This document shows, piece after piece, positions 1-11,178 of a stretch of 64,000 nucleotides of DNA. The stretch is from the NCBI GenBank assembly GCA_030411725.1, contig MU839847.1, forward strand, positions 310,001 to 374,000, in the 5' to 3' direction. Made by a program: the position numbers and the translations under genes. The DNA comes from Echria macrotheca. Its lineage: Eukaryota; Ascomycota; Sordariomycetes; Sordariales; Schizotheciaceae. The notes beneath the pieces are model-generated. The model was not told the DNA's origin. It searched no databases and saw only the letters and a program-made list of their open reading frames with translations. Numbering within the stretch: position 1 is the first letter of the stretch; each line of letters starts with the position of its first letter.

Positions 1-606
1 GAAACCAGACACCGCTGAACAGGGCTGATGTACACAAAATATCTTCACGATATTTCGTGTCGACTAAAAGGATTTTGTTCCCCATCGGGGATATAGGTGT
101 GCTTGGTTGGCCATTATCCAGGCAGGGTAGGGGTGCAGAGAGCTGGCGTGGAAAAGGGGCTCATCAACGACTGGACAGATCAACATTTGCGGTTATATTT
201 GCGGTTATGTTTCGCCTTGCATTCCGGGTACTTCAAAACCAGTGGCTTTGATATATCAACATGTTATGTCTAATAACAAGCTAGGCTGCGGGGGGTACCT
301 ATGCAGGGCAGACATGCTGATACTGCAGCACCTCATCAGTAGGTGCAAAGTACTTCATGATTCGAGACAAAGGACTAAACCGTGAACAACACATCACTGA
401 CAACCACGAGACCAGACGGATTACACATGCAACATCATCTCAATTGATCATCGAGAGATCCCATGGTCCGACACAAGTATCTACCTACTGCACCACCTAA
501 CGCCACCCATCCCTGACCCCAAACTCCATGCAATGCAATGCGATGCAACGATGCAATGCTGAGACCAAGTAAACCCAGACGCTCGTAAGCAAGAAAATCG
601 AAAAGG
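1..606. other. Intergenic, no gene seen
   Basis: No recognisable gene. Small open frames here have no family resemblance or coding character. Around 525-557 there is a short degenerate tandem array of an 'atgcaatgc'-like unit just beyond the 3' end of the kinesin gene. Confidence 0.6.
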
Positions 607-2870
607 CTAAACCGCCAATCCCTCATAAGCCCTCTCCACCGTCCGGCTTCCCATGCCGGGGAGCATCCTCAGCTGCGACAGCGACGCAATATCGGCCTCG
701 CCCTCACCATCACGGAGATTAAGGTGATCAACCAGATCCTGCGCCTTCTTAGTCCCGAACCCACTAAGCCCACGTATCAGAGCCAGGTTGCGCGAGTTCA
801 CAATATCCAGCAGCTGACGTGTCCGCGGGCTGGCCGGGCCGTCGTCGCTCTCGGGTCCCTTCACTGCCTTCTTCTTCGCGGCCTTCGCGCGAGCCGGCTT
901 ACGGTCGACAAAACTCTCGTCGTCGACATCGGCCTCGGTTCCGTCATATTCATCTTCGTTCTCCACCTCCTTCACCTTGGGCAGACGATGCTTTCTCGGC
1001 TTCTGTGCTTCCATGGCTGGGATATCACCCCCATCCTTGGCGGCTAGCTTCGCCCTCAAACGGTCAATCTTCATCTTCAGCTTCTCCTGGCCCGGAAAGT
1101 AGGGCTGTGCAAGCTCGTAGAAGCGCAGTGCGGTTTCCTCGTCGCCTCGCTCCTTGGCCTGCTTCGCCTGTAGAAGATATCGGAGACCTTCGGACCGTGC
1201 ATCCTGACCATCACTGTCGATGCGCCGCTCCAATGCTTCCAGGCGCTTGCGCACTTCCTCGCTGATCTGGTTCTCGCTCAAAGCACTCTGTGCTTGGGCG
1301 GGCGCTGGGTCTGCCGTGGCGGCGGCACGACTAGCCAGAATCTCGGCTACCTTCTTTTCGACCATGGCCTCGATCTGCTCGGCGGATATGGAGAGGGTTT
1401 GCGACCCCGGTTGTGACATGGTTTGAGGGACGACGCGGGGAAGCGAGGTCTGACTCGGACGGACCAGTTTGGTTGGACGAGCAGAGAGCTCGGACGGCTC
1501 GGATGCGCGCTTGTTCCCCAGGACTTGGCGAACTTGTGAGGAATTGGCGATCGGCATGGTGGCGCGGGATGGTGGAAGGATCGGTTTGCTAGACTTGTCG
1601 GTGTAGACATTGAAGGCTTTCGCGGGTTTATCCGCGGCCTTCTCCGCAGCCTTCTCGGCGGCCTTTGCTGCGATGGCGCCGGTGTGCACATTGTGGGCAT
1701 TGTTCAGAGGGCGAAGGGGTTGGCGCTGGATGTTGGCGCCACCGAGACCCGAGTTGGTACGCGGAGGTTGCTTGAAGACTATCTCGTTCTCAATCTCTCG
1801 GACCTCAATCCGCTTAGCTCGTGAGCTGACATTGAGGCTGCTCAGGGTGTCGAGATGATAGCTTCGTAGCGGCGCGAGGTTGAGGATCATGATGGTGATG
1901 CCGTTGTTCTGTCCCAAGGACAAGATGCGCGTCATCTTGGACTCTCGATAGGGAATGCGCTTGTCGCCACGGGAGATAGCGTCGATACATTGGCTGAGGA
2001 CGAACAAGCTCTTGTTAATCGCGGCCGACTCGATCAGTCGCTCCTTGCCGTTATCCGTTCTTCGGTTGTCTTCCGATCCAGCCAAGTCAATGGCTGACGC
2101 GGTGCTCTCGCGTATCATGTCGCCTGAGATCTGGGTGACCTTGACCCGCAAGATCGCGTGGCTTCGACTACTGTGGGCATTGAGCTTCGTCGCAGCTGTG
2201 ACACGATTGGTATTCGCCTCGATGTAAAGCTTCTCGAAATCCTTGAGGTCTTCGCATGAGCGCTCCGATAGACCGACGACAACTGTCTTGCCATCCTTCT
2301 CTCTGAGCGGCAGGCCGGAGGGCGTTCGCTTCTCTGGGGGCTCGAGGAGGTCAAACACCTTGTCGTTGTAGATCTCGTAGTATGAGAGGGCCACTTGGAC
2401 TGTCGTCTCGCCGTTCGAGTCTTTCGCGATCTTCTTCCCTCGTCGAAAGACATTGCTGAGGAGTCTAGGGATAACACCGCGTTCCGCCAGCTTGAGACCG
2501 CCTCGCATCGTATGTGTCTTGCCAGTGCCTGTCACGCCATAGGCAAAGATTGTCACATCCAAGCCTTGGAAGAGCGCCTTGATGTGGGGCGCAACTGTTC
2601 CATCGTTAGTGTTTCGTTCTCTCGTGGCTCGATCGCGGGTGGTTGTTCTCGGTGCTTGCCTTCGGCGGTGAACAACTCTTCTTGGGTTGTGGACTGGTCA
2701 TAGACGCCATTGAACGCAAACGAGAATTCCTCGGCGCCGTTCTTGGGGCTAGGGATCTTGACAATGGTCAATGGCTTCCCCTCGTCGGCACGATCAGCTC
2801 GGACAATGATGTCTCTGTCGTTCTCTGTGTCAAGAAGCGGACGGATCCGAGCGACAACGCGGACCGACAT
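607..2870 (-). CDS. Kinesin-like motor protein, Kid/kinesin-10 type
   Basis: Microtubule motor of 732 residues in two exons (complement of 607-2594 and 2660-2870). The N-terminus reads MSVRVVARIRPLL, a typical motor start. The P-loop GVTGTGKT is at about 90-97, switch I NAHSSRSHA at about 209-217 and switch II DLAGSE at about 240-245. After a low-complexity Ala/Lys/Pro-rich middle, the C-terminus carries a helix-hairpin-helix pair (..LSGFGTKKAQDL.. and ..LPGMGSRTVERAYEG..), as in KIF22/Kid proteins that bind DNA and push chromosomes. The 65-nt intron (2595-2659) splits the motor between FTAE and VAPHIKALF and uses a GC donor (AG|GCAAGC) with an AG acceptor; only this join restores the conserved motor sequence. 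A role in chromosome movement is inferred from the family. Confidence 0.9.
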
Positions 2871-3249
2871 GGTTTGTTGATTGAGCCGGCGCAGAGGGAG
2901 GATGAGTCACAGCTGGGCCGGAGAGAAAGAGCGAGTGGCGATGGGACTGGGTCGCGTCCTGCAGCAGTCGGTCGTGGTTTCTGACACACACATCCACGGC
3001 AGGAAGCAAAATGGCAGCTGGTCCCAGCTTTGCCTGCTCGTGTTTGGTTGGCTGGAGCATCGCACCTGCCGTCACTACGGCAACGCCAAAGCTTGCCCCG
3101 CCGTCGAAAATTGACAGGGGAGCTCGATGGTCTGTGCACGACACGGCTCGATGCAAGTGTTGCATCGTCTGGACTTCTGCCGCCGCGAATTTGTTGGCTT
3201 GAATTACGTCGTCGACCGGACCACGACTCCGGCCATTGTCGACATCACG
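2871..3249. promoter_or_regulatory. Shared divergent promoter region (kinesin / AIM24-like)
   Basis: This 379-bp gap separates two divergently transcribed genes and must hold both upstream regions. I see no clear TATA box or repeated site. The AIM24-like frame stays open upstream to 3127, so part of this gap could be coding if an earlier ATG is used. Confidence 0.4.
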
Positions 3250-4510
3250 ATGCGTGGTTCAATGCCCGTCGTCAGGGCATCGCGCAGCGCCAGAATAGCG
3301 ACAAGGGCAAACCGCGGCTTCGTTTGCTGGCAATGTCGGTCAATTCAAATCAGCGCAGCCCCCACCACCGAATCTCGACCAGTCGACGCTTTCGGGGCTT
3401 ACCCCGGAGCTTCGCGCGACTCAGCCGGTAGGCATTGGATCTAGGTCTGGTATGGAAGCGCAGCTAATGGTGGACAGATGCCCGGTTTGAGATTCTCGGT
3501 TCCCCGTATTCCCTCCTCTCAGTTTCACTGTCGGCTTCCCAGCGACTCTACACAAGGCGGGGGACTTTAGTCTCCGTCGCTGGCAAGGTCGAGAATGTAC
3601 GCTGCCCTCTTCCTCGTGCTCAATTGATATTCTAACTCCAGGATAGGCACAATCCACATTGTCGATTCTCTCTCCCCTTCGACGAGCCTTTCTGGGCATC
3701 CCCTTCCTCTACCAGCGAGTTTCCTCGACCTCCCCGATCACAGCCCTCATAGGGACGAAATCCCCGACAGCCACCTTCTCCGTCCTCCACCTCGATGGCA
3801 CAACCGACTGGATGGTCGCCCAGCGCAATGCGCTCCTTGCCTGGACCGGCCATAACCTGACGGTGTCGCCGCGCATCCACACCGGCCTCTCACTTGCGCA
3901 CTGGGGCAACTCTTACCTCACAGGTCGCGGTCTGGTGGCGCTTTCTTCGCCCGGACACATCTACGAGCTGACGTTGGATGAGGGCGAGGAGATTGTCTTG
4001 CATCCATCGCACGTCGTCGCGTACTCGGTCAACAAGAACCCACCGCTACCGTTCCGGCTGAAGAGTCTGCGGCTTCAGATCCCGGGGATTCCCGAATCGA
4101 TCACAGCTGCGGCGGGAACACTCGTCCCGGAAGGGGTCTCTCGGTTCTGGAAGGCTATGCGGGACACCGGGACATACAAAGCCATTGCGCGCCTGCTGTT
4201 TGGGCTGAGGACAGCTGCGAGGAGATCGATCTGGGGAGATCGGCTATTCCTGCAGTTTCACGGTCCAGCGACCATTTTGATGTCGAGTCGCGGCGTCAGA
4301 GTTCGGGACGTCTTGACGAGAGACGATGTCAACGAGATTGCGGACACAGAGGCGGGAGTTGTGCCTGCGGCGGTGGAGCTAGCGACGAAGCCGAAGGTGA
4401 TCGAGAAGAAGGTTGAGGATGTGCCCGTTGCTTTCCACGTCGCGACAGTCGGAAAAGACGGCAAAGTGAAGCTCGAGGAGGCCAAGGACCTGAACGAATT
4501 CGTGCGGTAG
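3250..4510 (+). CDS. AIM24-like mitochondrial protein
   Basis: Predicted 386-residue member of the AIM24 (altered inheritance of mitochondria 24) family, inner-membrane proteins needed for normal mitochondrial organisation. Three exons: 3250-3427, 3478-3596 and 3647-4510, with 50-nt introns. The N-terminus (MRGSMPVVRASRSARIATR...) is basic and free of acidic residues, as expected of a mitochondrial presequence. The middle exon encodes EILGSPYSLLSVSLSAS followed by the LYTRRGTLV segment, and the third exon the SPLRRAFLG and GTTDWMVAQ segments of the family. The ATG at 3250 starts the best presequence; in-frame ATGs at 3127 and 3262 are alternatives. The gene diverges from the kinesin and converges on the MutY gene 173 bp away. 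Confidence 0.85.
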
Positions 4511-4683
4511 CACTGTCACGGTACATTTTCCTTCCACTCTGCAAGCACCGTGCTAGCCTCCAGTTTTTGTCGGTGGCACATACTGGGCACGCGACGACAG
4601 TGTACATTAGATGTAACTTAGGCATGTTACTATAGAAGACCGGAACGCCTTGCTGTTGGGGGTATCATAACCACATGCCACAT

Positions 4684-6360
4684 TTACTCCTGTTCCTTCA
4701 CCAGTGTCCAACATTTCCTCATCCCAGTTCCCATTGACTCCTTGTCGATCTCCTCGGGTGAGGCCCACCTGCTCCGGGGGCCTTCTGGTATCCTGCTCCC
4801 TTCGTCGACCTCAAACAGGTGGACATGCATGGTCAGCTTTAGATGCGAGAACAACCAGGGCACACTCCCCAGCTCCCCGAGATACCTCGCCGTCGACGTC
4901 TCAGCCCTCTTTCTCTTTCCACTGTTTTGTGTTGACGCTACCAGCCCGTCAACACTCTCCACGGCCACCGTCTTGCGCGCCTTTGCGGCGCTGCCATTGG
5001 ACACAGGTAGGATATGACTGGGAAACTCCCAAAGTGAAGCCAAAAGCCCCTTGTCAGGCCGGCGATGGATCAGAAACTTGCCGTCGGCGACGCGTCGGAT
5101 GGCGCAAACCACTGTTTCCTCCTCGCGGACCTGCTTCTTCGGCTTGCGCAGCGGAAACTTCCTTGCATAGTTCACGATGATCTCCAGCTTACCCTCCCCG
5201 TCCGTCCCGTTCTCAAAGAACGAAGACATGGTCTTCTTCCCCTTTCTCTTCCCTTTTACCGGTCCATCCTCCTCATCACCCCCAATCTCCTCCACCTCCT
5301 CACATATCCGACACAAATCCTCGATATCCCCCACCTCTGTCTCTCCGGTCCCCATGGCGAGCGCATACCCCTCCTGGTAAGCCTGACACGTCTCCGTAAC
5401 AGGACACATCCCACACTTCGGCGTCGGCGTACAAACCGTACTTCCCAACTCCATAAGCGCCTGCCCCCATAATCCAGGCCGCTCACTTATTTCGTCCTCA
5501 CCATCCGCCGCCACAACTTTGACCAAATCCCCGGCAACCTCCCACAACATCCCCCCCACATTCTTGTCCTTAACATCCCCCATCAACCCAACTTGCCGAC
5601 TCAACACCCGCAACACATTCCCATCCACCATCGCCTCCGGCCTCCCGTACACAATAGCAGCAATAGCACCGGCCGTATACCGCCCCACCCCGGGGATCTT
5701 CATCAGTTCTTCGACCGTAGACGGAAACTCGCCCCCCATCCGATCCTCCACCAGCTTCGCGGCCTGCAAGATCCGGCGCGCGCGCGAGTAGTACCCCAGC
5801 CCGCGCCACGCGGACAGCACGTCCTCCTCGGTGGCGGAGGCGAGTAGCGAGAGAGAAGGCCAGCGCGCCATCCAGGCGTTGTAGTAGGCTATCACGGTCG
5901 CCACGCGCGTCTGCTGGAGCATGATCTCGGAGATGTAGACTTCGTAGGCTCGTTGGGATTTGAGAGCGGACGAGGTGGAGGAGGCGGGGAGGAAGGGCTT
6001 GCGCCAGGGCATGGCGCGCGTGTCGTGGGCTTTTGTGAACCATTTCTGGAGGGACTGGCGGGTGGCTTGGGAGGTGAGGAGGAGGGGGGTGTGGTAGGAT
6101 GGGGGGTGGGGGCGGGATAGAGGGAGGGACGACTGCTGGGATGTGGGAAAGGGTTTCTTGGGGTTTGGTTTGTGTCGTTTGGATGGTGGTGGTGGGGGAG
6201 AGGTTTCGGATGAGGAGGCGGAGGATGGTGAGAGTTGTGGTGAGGATGGTGGTGATGCTGCTGATCTGTCTGTGTCGGACGCGCCGGACGCGTCGAGCTT
6301 GAGTTTTGAGGCGGCTTGGCGCGCCGCTGCGCGTGTTGGGCGCATCTGGGAGGGAAACAA
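4684..6360 (-). CDS. A/G-specific adenine DNA glycosylase (MutY/MUTYH)
   Basis: Base-excision repair enzyme of 558 residues, one exon, which removes adenine mispaired with 8-oxoguanine. An N-terminal Ser/Pro-rich stretch of about 90 residues includes a basic KRHKPNPKK patch that could be a nuclear signal. The glycosylase core follows: ISEIMLQQTRV with the catalytic Glu, then the helix-hairpin-helix IPGVGRYTAGA, then the catalytic Asp in MVDGNVLRVLSR. A four-Cys iron-sulphur motif (CTPTPKCGMCPVTETC) comes next, and a C-terminal NUDIX-like domain that reads 8-oxoG (FLIHRRPDKGLLASLWEFP). The first Cys-Cys spacing is five residues, where E. coli and human MutY proteins have six. The annotated ATG is the first; a second Met lies five codons on. 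Confidence 0.93.
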   Translation of the reverse strand: MFPSQMRPTRAAARQAASKLKLDASGASDTDRSAASPPSSPQLSPSSASSSETSPPPPPSKRHKPNPKKPFPTSQQSSLPLSRPHPPSYHTPLLLTSQATRQSLQKWFTKAHDTRAMPWRKPFLPASSTSSALKSQRAYEVYISEIMLQQTRVATVIAYYNAWMARWPSLSLLASATEEDVLSAWRGLGYYSRARRILQAAKLVEDRMGGEFPSTVEELMKIPGVGRYTAGAIAAIVYGRPEAMVDGNVLRVLSRQVGLMGDVKDKNVGGMLWEVAGDLVKVVAADGEDEISERPGLWGQALMELGSTVCTPTPKCGMCPVTETCQAYQEGYALAMGTGETEVGDIEDLCRICEEVEEIGGDEEDGPVKGKRKGKKTMSSFFENGTDGEGKLEIIVNYARKFPLRKPKKQVREEETVVCAIRRVADGKFLIHRRPDKGLLASLWEFPSHILPVSNGSAAKARKTVAVESVDGLVASTQNSGKRKRAETSTARYLGELGSVPWLFSHLKLTMHVHLFEVDEGSRIPEGPRSRWASPEEIDKESMGTGMRKCWTLVKEQE

Positions 6361-6684
6361 AATAAGAATGAAGAGTTTGAATGAAATCAGATCATTAGTC
6401 TAGAGGAGAGAATTGATGGGATTCTGAGAAGTAGAAGCCCCAGGGAAGCATCTTAATTGTTCAGGTGAGCGGTGGTGCCAAGGGACGAGGTCAACCCCAC
6501 CCCTGTCAAGATTTTTGGCACCCCTGAATCATGAGCCATGATTGGCTACATGAAAACACAGTGTGAGAAACAAGCAACGTCATGTCCTTCGAGTTGCAAA
6601 CACAGATGTGGTTCTCATACGATCAGGCGGTTGTTTACCAGAATTGAGTTTTAAAGGCAGATAGATGGTGGAGTCGACCAGGCC
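6361..6684. other. Intergenic between MutY and GTPase 1
   Basis: A 324-bp gap holding the MutY upstream region and the 3' region of the first GTPase gene. It is AT-richer than the flanking genes; no gene or clear motif seen. Confidence 0.5.
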
Positions 6685-8151
6685 CTACATGATAACACAA
6701 CCGCCCTCGTTCACCTTCCGCTCCAATTCGGCAATCCTTGCCTCCGAGTTTTGCTCCCGAAGACGCGCCTTGATGAGCTCCTCCTGGTGCTTGTTCTCAT
6801 TGAGCTGAATCTGCAGCTTCAACTGACCATCAGCCATGGCCTTCTGATGCGCCAGTTCCCGATCATGCCGCATCGTCATCTCCTCAGTCATGTGCTTGTG
6901 ATGTTCAAGATTTCGCTGGCTGGCCTCCTCTCGTTCCCGTGCGATCTCTTCTGCCCTTTGCGTCCTCAGCTTCTCCATGTCGGCCTGCAACCTGACCTTG
7001 TCCGACTCGACCTTTCTCATCTCGGCCGTGAGCTCCGCCCGGACTTCCTCGAGCAACAGCCGGCTTTCATCGTCCCTTTCCTTCAGGGCTTTTTCCATGT
7101 CGGCGCGGAGTGCTTCCAAGTCCCGCTTGTGCTTCTCTTCGAGTTTCTTGAGGTCTGAGTTGACCTCACGGCCAGCTTCGGTGTCGCCCAGAGTGGCCCC
7201 ATTGGCCATCTCGACCTGAATCTTCAGAGTTACACGTTTCTGTTTGCTCATGATGTACTCAAGCATTTTGGAGGCTGATGCGATGCCGTTGTCCTGACGC
7301 CATATCTGGCTGCCGCCGGCGATCAACTCCTTCCAAAACCGAGTGTTTTCTTTCAACTCACGCTCACGACGTTCGCCTACCTCTGGGGAGACGGCATCCC
7401 AGTGAGTGGTCGCAATCACCACGCACGAGTATCCCGCTTGACCGAGGAGCTTCTTGAAGATGATGAGATTCTTGGCGGCGGATCCACCAACGCGATTGTC
7501 AGTGATGCGATGCAGGTAGATGATACCCGAGATCTTGATGCCCGCCTTGAAGGACCGGTTCAGCCAGTCGGCGACGTCTCCGAGAACAACGGCGTCGGAG
7601 CGGTTGGTATCGTCGAACCCCGGTGTGTCGACGAGAAACACATCCTTTCCATTGATGCGCGCGGGGTGGATGCTGATTTTGGAAGTACCTTCAAATCGTT
7701 GTAAGCCCGGGCTCACGGCGTGGCGTGGGGAGGACACTGAAGACGAAGAGAAAAAGAGGGGCGTCGGCAGTTGGAAAAAGGCGGACAATGGTGAGAAAAG
7801 GGGAAGAGTAAAACCCCCAAAAAGCCAACTGCATATAGAGTGTACACAGCCGTCACTTACATGACATCAGGGAATCGCCAACCACTGCGTTCTTGGAAAG
7901 GTACGAAATGAAAGTACTCTTTCCAGCCCCGGTCATCCCCATCACGGCGATGACGGTGTCCTCGGGCCTGAACAGCCTGGTCAGCGCCGTACATCGGTGT
8001 TGGCGTTGCAGCGAGAGGTTACTTGCCGGACAAGAGGTGCTCCGGCCTCATCGGGGAGTTTCCTGTCTGGAGCTGGCATCACACCATCGGGAACTGTTGA
8101 CGTCTGCGGAGGTTTGACATCGAGCGTGTCCGAGCCCCTCCAGCCCGTCAT
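6685..8151 (-). CDS. AIG1/GIMAP-like GTPase with coiled coil and CaaX tail
   Basis: 414-residue P-loop GTPase in three exons (complement of 6685-7688, 7861-7976, 8027-8151). The G1 loop GMTGAGKS is at 55-62 and G3 DTPGFDD starts at 101, followed by the SGIIYLHRITD segment typical of fungal AIG1-type G domains. A TTHWD motif stands where the guanine-specificity loop is expected. From about 240 to 400 lies a long charged coiled coil rich in Glu, Arg, Lys and Met. The last four residues, CVIM, form a CaaX box, predicting prenylation and membrane attachment. The first intron (7977-8026) has a GC donor; it joins an in-frame ATG exon at 8151 to the G1 exon, which has no start codon of its own. The gene is divergent from a paralogue on the other strand. 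Its function is unknown. Confidence 0.85.
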
Positions 8152-9030
8152 GTTGAAGATTTGGTGTTGGGGCGAGAACGGGAAAGAACGGGATTGCGCG
8201 GTTGTAACCTACAACCGAGATGAAACCAAGGTGTTGGAAGAAATCGAGTTTTCCCTTCATCACTAATGGGTGCCACGCTGGTTCATATGAAGGCAGGGGT
8301 AATCGCTTGTCTGCAATCAGCTGTGTCGACGACGGATGCATGATTGAAGCCTCACTCTTTCCTCGATACTAACATAAGTGGATGGGAAAATGTTGGGCTT
8401 AGCTGGGCTTCGTCGTGCCTGCAGAAGTTGTGTTAAATTCTCATCCAACCATCTCCTTGTCGGTGCTGACCACCCAAATGCAATGAGACCTTCCAAGAAG
8501 AGGGGGAAGACCAAACAAGTCCAACCAACTCCAGATCTTTACTTACCTGTCCAAATTTCCACGCACTCAGGACTCGAGTTTTTGCTCGGTCCGTTTTTCC
8601 CACCATCCGATGTTGCCGCGGCCGGTCATGTTGGGCATCATACCTATTCACACATCGAATGCCATGCAAGAGAGGGGTTGCAGCCTCAGTGGAAGCATTG
8701 GCTGGCGCTTGACAAGACGACTCGAACTTTGAGCCCGACACTGACGCCCAATTCATGGTGGGCAGGCGATCGCCTCTCGGCTCCAAGTTGGGTATCTAAC
8801 TGAGGAATCGTCTGCAACCACCTGAAGACACACTCATCTGCATCCCATCGCTGCCGCTGTTGTCCTTTCTCTATTTTTCATTCCTCAGGATGCAGGGCAT
8901 ATCCGTCAGTCTAGGACTCCGGTCATCGTCTCAGACTACCATCTGCCCATCTCCTGCCCATTTCTTGCTCTCGTCAAACTCACGCCTCAGCGCCTACCCT
9001 CTATTGCTCCCTCAAACATTGTCAATCCAG
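8152..9030. promoter_or_regulatory. Divergent promoter region between two GTPase paralogues
   Basis: This 879-bp gap separates the start codons of the two GIMAP-like GTPases and probably controls both. No TATA box is obvious. The stretch just upstream of 9031 is pyrimidine-rich, as is common in fungal leaders. Confidence 0.45.
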
Positions 9031-10589
9031 ATGGATTTTGTGCGTCCCCAACCTCCTGTGCGTATGGAAGACAGTGAGAAGCTGGCGGTGATCCTCATGG
9101 GTGTGACGGGATCAGGCAAAAGCACGTTCATTTCGCTCCTGAGTGACCAGGATGTGGAAGTCGGCCACGGTCTTGAATCCCGTAAGTCAGGGTCCCGCCG
9201 ACTTCGAGTCGCTGCTGACAGGTTTCTCGGATGCTAGATACAACTACTCCCGCGAGCTACAAGCTCGTCGATGAGGGTAGAGAAATCATACTCGTCGACA
9301 CCCCAGGCTTCGATGATACGACTCGCCCGGATGTTGAGATATTGACGGAGATGGCCCAGCTTCTAGCGGCTTTATACAACAGCAAGACACGCCTGGCGGG
9401 GATCATCTACTTGCATCGGATCACGGACCCCCGGTTCTCAGGCACAGCGGTGAAGAACCTGGAAATTCTCAAGAAAATCTGTGGACCTTCGAATTTCGAT
9501 AGTGTTGCCATCGTCATGAACATGTGGGACACGATTGACACCAACACGGCTACCCAAAGGGAGTCTGAATTACGCGACACTTTCTGGGCGCCCATGCTCA
9601 ATGGCGGTAGCACCCTGCATCGACACATCGCGACAACCGACTCAGCTCTTCAGATCCTTCGCTCCCTTGTTGACAAAGCCCAGCCTCGGCGTGTCCTCTC
9701 TCTTCAAAACGAGCTGGTCGTGGAAGGCAAGACACTCGACGCGACTGCAGCTGGGCAATACGTCCAGAAGGAGATGCTCGAGGCCAAGAAAAAGCACGAA
9801 GAAGACATTGAATTCCTGAAATCAAGCATGGCCGACGCCATCCGGGAGAAGGACGACAGCTTGCTTCGCACATTGCGCGAGGAGCGGAGTGCCGCCGAGG
9901 CCAAACTCAACTCAGCTGCTGCCGAGCATCAACACCTGGGCGTTGCATACGACCAGTTCTTGGCCCAAGAACACCGGCAGAAGATGTCCCTGCTGCTTTT
10001 CGAAGAAATGGACACGCAACCCTCGCCTCCTAGGCTTGCCTTGGACCGTATGTACTCTCCGCTCCCGTCCTCCTCCACGGCTGCCAGCCAGAGTACAAAC
10101 GCTTCCGGCCTCAACCACGAAAGTCAGGATTACACCCCTGTCTCGGACTCGCGAGGGCCTCCCAGCACCAGCAACAACTACTCACCGTACCCCCCTGCCT
10201 CACAGCCACCGCGTCCACAAGAAACCGGACTACCGCCAAACACGGGCACCAACCAACAGTGCTGTGACCACGAAATGAAACTCCAATGCGAGCAGGAGAA
10301 ACTGCAGGTCGCCATACATGACGCGGAACAACACTATCACACACTCATAGAGATCAGGGACACACCGCAGCACAAGAAAACAAAAGCGAGCGGCGTCGTC
10401 GCGCGTCAGGGTTCTCACGGTAGCGGAGTTATCGCAGCAGCGAGAGGCGCTCTGCCATCATGGCTTGGTGGTGGAGGCGGCAGTGGTAGGAGTGTTAGAG
10501 GTGGCCAGCAGCAGTCTAGATCTTTGGAAGAAGATCTGGCCTACCCTGCCGTGAATACCTTAGTGTCAAGGCTGTCGCGGCGTTCGTGA
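9031..10589 (+). CDS. AIG1/GIMAP-like GTPase, paralogue 2
   Basis: 500-residue GTPase in two exons (9031-9181 and 9238-10589; intron 56 nt). G1 GVTGSGKS is at 24-31, G3 DTPGFDD starts at 71, then AGIIYLHRITDPR; MNMWD replaces the usual guanine-specificity motif. The order and sequence match the neighbouring GTPase, so the two are paralogues. A shorter coiled coil (about 190-270) follows. The rest differs: a Ser/Pro-rich linker (about 290-360), a second short helical stretch and a Gly/Ser-rich tail ending RRS, with no CaaX box. An in-frame ATG lies upstream at 8860, but the 9031 ATG gives the normal short lead into G1. Confidence 0.83.
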
Positions 10590-11178
10590 AAAGAAGGTGA
10601 CGAGTAAAATTTTGGTACAATTATCGCTGAAGAGCGTCTGGTGGTTGTGGGGAAATATCTATACCACCAATATCAAGTTGTGCTTCCTGAATGTTCCGAA
10701 GACACGGTGAAAACCTAGAGTGCGATGTCGAAACTGGAGATTTGACCTAGAACGAGTCAAAACAGACACTTGGTAGGAAAGTGTTACTCCCCAATGACCG
10801 CCCCAGGCGGCGAACCAATGGGGAAAGTACCCGAAGCCCGCAGAGCCCGCCCCGTTGTCGGGATGGAGATTGTTGTTACGCGTGCTCTCTGGCTCGGAAA
10901 TCAGGGCTAAAAGTGTGGGTGACGATAGTTACAATATTGGTCATCAATGGGAGAACCAGATCCTTTGTTGGGTATGACACTAGGGACATGGAGGTCTCGT
11001 GCCTGATCAGGGCGTGTGAAATAGGTTCAATATAGGTATATTTGCAACCCTGTAGAGACTACCAAGGCAGCCAGGGCTCAACCAGGGATTGATCCCAGTG
11101 TGAGAATGCCCGTAGCAACTTCGAGAAAAATACAAGTCCAAACTCCATTTCATCTATACCGACGTATTATTCACGCTT
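10590..11178. other. Intergenic, no gene seen
   Basis: A 589-bp gap between the 3' ends of the second GTPase and the Ser/Thr-rich protein gene. I see nothing with coding character or notable repeats. Confidence 0.5.

Noticed and set aside
8860..9030. Longer N-terminus for GTPase 2
   Set aside because: It reads through a pyrimidine-rich leader; the ATG at 9031 gives the usual short distance to the G1 loop.
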